From Streptococcus mitis (GTDB lineage Bacteria; Bacillota; Bacilli; Lactobacillales; Streptococcaceae), in the NCBI RefSeq assembly GCF_002096845.1, contig NZ_NCVK01000009.1:1-61352 (forward strand): 61,352 bases of DNA. The letters run 5' to 3'. The translations under genes and the position numbers were made by a program. The notes beneath the pieces were generated by a model. The model did not search any database. It was not told the DNA's origin and saw nothing but the letters and a program-made list of their open reading frames with translations. Below are positions 59,331 to 61,352 of the stretch, piece by piece. Each line of letters begins with the position of its first letter. The stretch's first letter is position 1.

Positions 59331-59537
59331 TTATCCATTCTTTTTTTCTTTACTTCTATATAAAAGAATGAATACCATCACAAATAATGCAATCGTTGGT
59401 ATATTGAAACTATCAAGCCAAGTAGGTAAAGATACTTTATTCATATCAGCTACTAATCTGATGATGATATAGGACATCGAACTAAGTAATACCATGATTT
59501 CAGGCCAAACTTTCAGTATTGATTTAACAAATTTCAT
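59331..59537 (-). CDS. Small membrane protein, bacteriocin-immunity-like
   Basis: The protein has 68 residues from the ATG at 59537, behind TTGGAG. Two membrane helices (about 8-30 and 44-62) are separated by an acidic turn, with a basic SKEKKNG tail. Small two-helix proteins like this lie next to class II bacteriocin genes and usually protect the producer. It is the last gene of the island before comA. The assignment is by size, topology and neighbourhood only. Confidence 0.55.
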   Translation of the reverse strand: MKFVKSILKVWPEIMVLLSSMSYIIIRLVADMNKVSLPTWLDSFNIPTIALFVMVFILLYRSKEKKNG

Positions 59538-59615
59538 ATTAAACTCCAATGTGATGCATTCTTAGATTCTAGCATAGCTATTTTCAGCGCAGACTAACCA
59601 GTCATTCTTAGCTGC

Positions 59616-59795
59616 TCACTCTACTTGCTTTTTATTGACCTTATATCCTAGATAAAAGAGCCCAAATAAAACAGGGTAAATTTCTGGATAAAATAGGGTA
59701 TTGATTGGATTTCTCAAAATCAAATACGTTGCGATGTAGATTATGAGCGATACGGTAAAATAACCCTCAGCAAAGCCTAATAAAAATGTTTTCAT
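59616..59795 (-). CDS. Small membrane protein, 59 residues, immunity-like
   Basis: ATG at 59795 behind TTAGGAG. Sequence starts MKTFLLGFAEGYFTVSLIIY. Two membrane helices (about 10-28 and 36-52) are followed by a basic KVNKKQVE tail. It has no double-glycine leader. It is in the same direction as the bacteriocin genes, about 80 bp upstream of the previous small gene. A role as an immunity protein is inferred. Confidence 0.5.
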   Translation of the reverse strand: MKTFLLGFAEGYFTVSLIIYIATYLILRNPINTLFYPEIYPVLFGLFYLGYKVNKKQVE

Positions 59796-59875
59796 AAGAA
59801 ACTCCTAATTACCTGACAAGAATGGCGGAAAAACGCTACCATTCATATACACAAAATCCTTTTGATTCATGTTCT

Positions 59876-60061
59876 TCATGTATAGTTTTGATTATTTTTT
59901 GACAAATCTTTGCGAAAAATACCAAAATATGCTGAGAAAAGTAAACCAACCAAAGTCCATTGCCAATTAAAGGATACTAACGAACCTATACGAATCACAT
60001 GAAGCGCGACATTAAGAGTTATTCCCAACAAAGGACATATCGTGGCTAGTTTAGGTAACAA
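59876..60061 (-). CDS. Small hydrophobic protein, immunity-like, start uncertain
   Basis: An open frame of 61 codons starts at a TTG (MLPKLATICPLLGITLNVALH). The frame is open further upstream but has no ATG. Two membrane segments (about 5-22 and 34-48) are followed by a basic FRKDLSKNNQNYT tail. It directly follows the double-glycine peptide gene at 60094-60267, as immunity genes do. The start may be an unusual codon coupled to the preceding stop, or the gene may be damaged. Confidence 0.42.
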   Translation of the reverse strand: MLPKLATICPLLGITLNVALHVIRIGSLVSFNWQWTLVGLLFSAYFGIFRKDLSKNNQNYT

Positions 60062-60093
60062 TGTATTGAGATTAAGGTTCGGTTGTTCATTAT

Positions 60094-60267
60094 CTAACGC
60101 CCACGGCGAGCAAAATCTGAACCAAATTTGTAACCAGCATTAAAAATTTGTACAGCAGCATTCAGTACTCCTGCAATCCCAACTGCTTCCGCAAGACCAA
60201 AACCACCTTTTGTTCCCACTAATTCATCGTCAGATAATTGAGAAAATTGTTCTAGGTTCATGTTCAT
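60094..60267 (-). CDS. Double-glycine bacteriocin-like peptide 3
   Basis: The protein has 57 residues (a second ATG lies 3 bp upstream). The leader MNMNLEQFSQLSDDELVGTKGG has hydrophobic Leu/Phe spacing typical of C39 substrates. The 35-residue mature part, FGLAEAVGIAGVLNAAVQIF..., contains GxxxG (GYKFG) and a basic ARRGR end. This is typical of class IIb bacteriocin subunits. It overlaps the stop of the upstream membrane protein gene. Confidence 0.75.
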   Translation of the reverse strand: MNMNLEQFSQLSDDELVGTKGGFGLAEAVGIAGVLNAAVQIFNAGYKFGSDFARRGR

Positions 60268-60269
60268 CA

Positions 60270-60470
60270 TTACCCCTTTGTATTATATTTTATTGCTATG
60301 TAAATGATTAAAATGAGTATTGGATAAGTAAATACTTCTGAAATATCCATAAAATTTACACTATACTGTCCAGATAATATTTTATAGTCAATTAAAATTT
60401 GAACGATAGTAAAAATAATACGTAGCGATAACAATACCCCTAATAATATCACTTCTTTTTTTAAAAACAT
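60270..60470 (-). CDS. Small membrane protein, immunity-like
   Basis: The protein has 66 residues, behind GAGAGG. Two membrane helices (about 5-27 and 44-62; MFLKKEVILLGVLLSLRIIF and FTYPILILIIYIAIKY) and basic ends. It lies between two double-glycine peptide genes and overlaps the next one at its stop, so it belongs to the bacteriocin unit. Likely immunity protein, not proven. Confidence 0.55.
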   Translation of the reverse strand: MFLKKEVILLGVLLSLRIIFTIVQILIDYKILSGQYSVNFMDISEVFTYPILILIIYIAIKYNTKG

Positions 60471-60571
60471 AGAAATACCTCTCTGACTACAATCAGATTA
60501 TGGTCTATTCGCATAATACCCTATAGCTACTGTAATGATCCTTTGATAACAATTAATAAACCTGCTCCAAC

Positions 60572-60616
60572 TTATTCACTTTGCTCTACGATTTCAAATT
60601 GATTCAAATTTTGCAT
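60572..60616 (-). pseudogene. Truncated bacteriocin leader remnant
   Basis: ATG at 60616 behind GAGGGG encodes MQNLNQFEIVEQSE, then TAA. The residues resemble the start of a double-glycine leader that has lost its GG and mature part. It may be a decayed fourth peptide gene. Confidence 0.4.
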
Positions 60617-60629
60617 GTTATACCCCTCT

Positions 60630-60728
60630 TTAAATAATACTAGCTAATCCAATAGCTACGCCTACTAATAAACCCACTATTGCTGAAGCTGATATAATAA
60701 CAGCCGCAAATTCGTTTGAAAAATTCAT
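60630..60728 (-). CDS. 32-residue hydrophobic peptide without leader
   Basis: ATG at 60728 behind TTTGGAG. Sequence: MNFSNEFAAVIISASAIVGL then LVGVAIGLASII. A single membrane-length helix has two overlapping GxxxG motifs (GLLVG, GVAIG) and no double-glycine leader. It could be a leaderless bacteriocin, a helper or immunity peptide, or a small membrane toxin. It lies between peptide 2 and the remnant. Confidence 0.45.
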   Translation of the reverse strand: MNFSNEFAAVIISASAIVGLLVGVAIGLASII

Positions 60729-60746
60729 TGATTTCTCCAAAGTGTC

Positions 60747-60926
60747 TTATCTAAAGTAACCCCATGCAACTAGCCCTGCAGCAGATAAGCTGCCGACAAC
60801 ATACCCCGCAACCTTGATTCCTACTGGAACTGCTACTACCGCTGCAGGAAGTACTCCTCCATCAACTGTTGCTAGTTCTTTTTCTGTCATTGCTGTAAAC
60901 TGATTATCATTTACTAAAATATTCAT
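60747..60926 (-). CDS. Double-glycine bacteriocin-like peptide 2
   Basis: The protein has 59 residues. The leader is MNILVNDNQFTAMTEKELATVDGG, with canonical hydrophobic spacing and GG. The 35-residue mature part, VLPAAVVAVPVGIKVAGYVVG..., has a GYVVG GxxxG motif and aromatic/basic end WGYFR. It starts behind AAGGAG inside the end of the upstream membrane protein gene (ATGA overlap). Class IIb bacteriocin subunit by pattern. Confidence 0.78.
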   Translation of the reverse strand: MNILVNDNQFTAMTEKELATVDGGVLPAAVVAVPVGIKVAGYVVGSLSAAGLVAWGYFR

Positions 60927-61117
60927 TTTAAGTTCTCCTTGCTCTTATTCACTTTTGCTTTAAATATTTCTTTTTTATTAATATAGTATGTCAATGCTAC
61001 TAACAAAATACATATCCCCAACGATACCTTCTCTAAATTAAGTAGAGAATAAGTTAATAATATGCTGTAAGCTATTAAAGCAGATCCTATATATATTTTT
61101 TTTAATATTCTATTCAT
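60923..61117 (-). CDS. Small membrane protein, immunity-like
   Basis: The protein has 64 residues and two membrane helices (about 8-26 and 30-46; ALIAYSILLTYSL and LGICILLVALTYYI), followed by a strongly basic cytoplasmic tail KKEIFKAKVNKSKENLK. It lies between two double-glycine peptide genes and overlaps the start of peptide 2. Most likely the immunity protein for peptide 1 or for a two-peptide pair. The ribosome binding site is weak. Confidence 0.55.
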   Translation of the reverse strand: MNRILKKIYIGSALIAYSILLTYSLLNLEKVSLGICILLVALTYYINKKEIFKAKVNKSKENLK

Positions 61118-61134
61118 AAAACTTACTCAAGATC

Positions 61135-61323
61135 TTATTTCAGATTTTTTCCAACTTGATAAAGACCTGCTCCCAGTATAATAGCCCCTCCTGTTACAGA
61201 AAAACCTTTAAACGCAGCTACTCCAAACGCAACTACTAGTGGTGCAATTCCCCCATCTACATTCATCAACTCTTCTTCTGTAAGAGCTACAAAGTTCTGT
61301 TCCATTTTGTCAAAATTTGTCAT
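61135..61323 (-). CDS. Double-glycine bacteriocin-like peptide 1
   Basis: The protein has 62 residues, behind AAAGGAG. The leader MTNFDKMEQNFVALTEEELM ends in NVDGG. The 37-residue mature part, IAPLVVAFGVAAFKGFSVTG... , is Gly- and Ala-rich with several small-xxx-small motifs and a basic GKNLK end. Class IIb bacteriocin by pattern. It is the first gene visible. The unit may start here or to the right of the window. Confidence 0.8.
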   Translation of the reverse strand: MTNFDKMEQNFVALTEEELMNVDGGIAPLVVAFGVAAFKGFSVTGGAIILGAGLYQVGKNLK

Positions 61324-61352
61324 CTTTTTTCTCCTTTATTTCTATTTTTTAG

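Overview
The window comes from a mitis-group streptococcus, most likely Streptococcus pneumoniae or a very close relative (S. mitis, S. pseudopneumoniae), shown mostly in reverse orientation. Support: two BOX elements, an adjacent comA/comB pair behind a ComE-type direct repeat, a complete purine cluster (purC-L-F-M-N-H, purD-E-K-B), the BgaC/Bga-PTS/AgaS/GalM locus with its GntR regulator, StrH with two GH20 domains, a PavB-type SSURE adhesin beside a two-component system and rpsD, and a choline-binding protein. No rRNA, tRNA or CRISPR array was recognised.

Layout. 1-6.6 kb: the integrase end of a Tn916/ICEBs1-like mobilizable element (divergent repressor-like regulator, two small genes, FtsK/TcpA-like coupling ATPase, candidate oriT, MobT/Rep_trans relaxase, excisionase, tyrosine integrase, CACTACC repeats). 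No secretion genes are visible in this part. 6.7-7.4 kb: a RelBE-type toxin-antitoxin pair. 7.5-16.8 kb: rpsD with a long leader, a two-component system, pavB, a glycosyltransferase, the CabP/TrkH potassium module and a nucleoside phosphorylase. 17-24.3 kb: an accessory stretch with a beta-helix-like lipoprotein divergent from a VTC/DUF4956 pair, a frameshifted acetyltransferase, a relPRS-like alarmone synthetase/two-component operon whose kinase is frameshifted, and a two-VOC-domain protein. 24.4-33.9 kb: a choline-binding protein, then the galactoside operon bgaC-EIIB-EIIC-EIID-EIIA-agaS-galM (minus strand) and divergent bgaR. 34.1-38.2 kb: strH, broken by a one-base deletion. 38.2-55.3 kb: purine genes, with a two-gene EndoU-like toxin/putative immunity insertion and three places where an edge of a pur gene is duplicated around inserted DNA. 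55.4-58.9 kb: comB and comA. 59.2-61.35 kb: a bacteriocin island with three double-glycine peptides and several small hydrophobic immunity-like proteins, directly upstream of comA on the same strand.

How the parts work together. The pur genes together encode the steps from PRPP to IMP plus PurB, in two transcription units: purC to purH, and purD to purB. Each starts at a promoter with a PurBox-like element. BgaC releases galactose from host glycans at the surface, the mannose-family PTS imports sugar, and AgaS and GalM process it. StrH would normally supply the GlcNAc-releasing activity of the same glycan-foraging programme. ComA carries a C39 peptidase suited to double-glycine leaders, so the adjacent bacteriocins are plausible extra substrates.

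Four genes carry single-base indels or homopolymer changes (strH, the relS-like kinase, the maa-like acetyltransferase and the purH fragment). They are reported as seen. Sequencing error cannot be excluded from the sequence alone.
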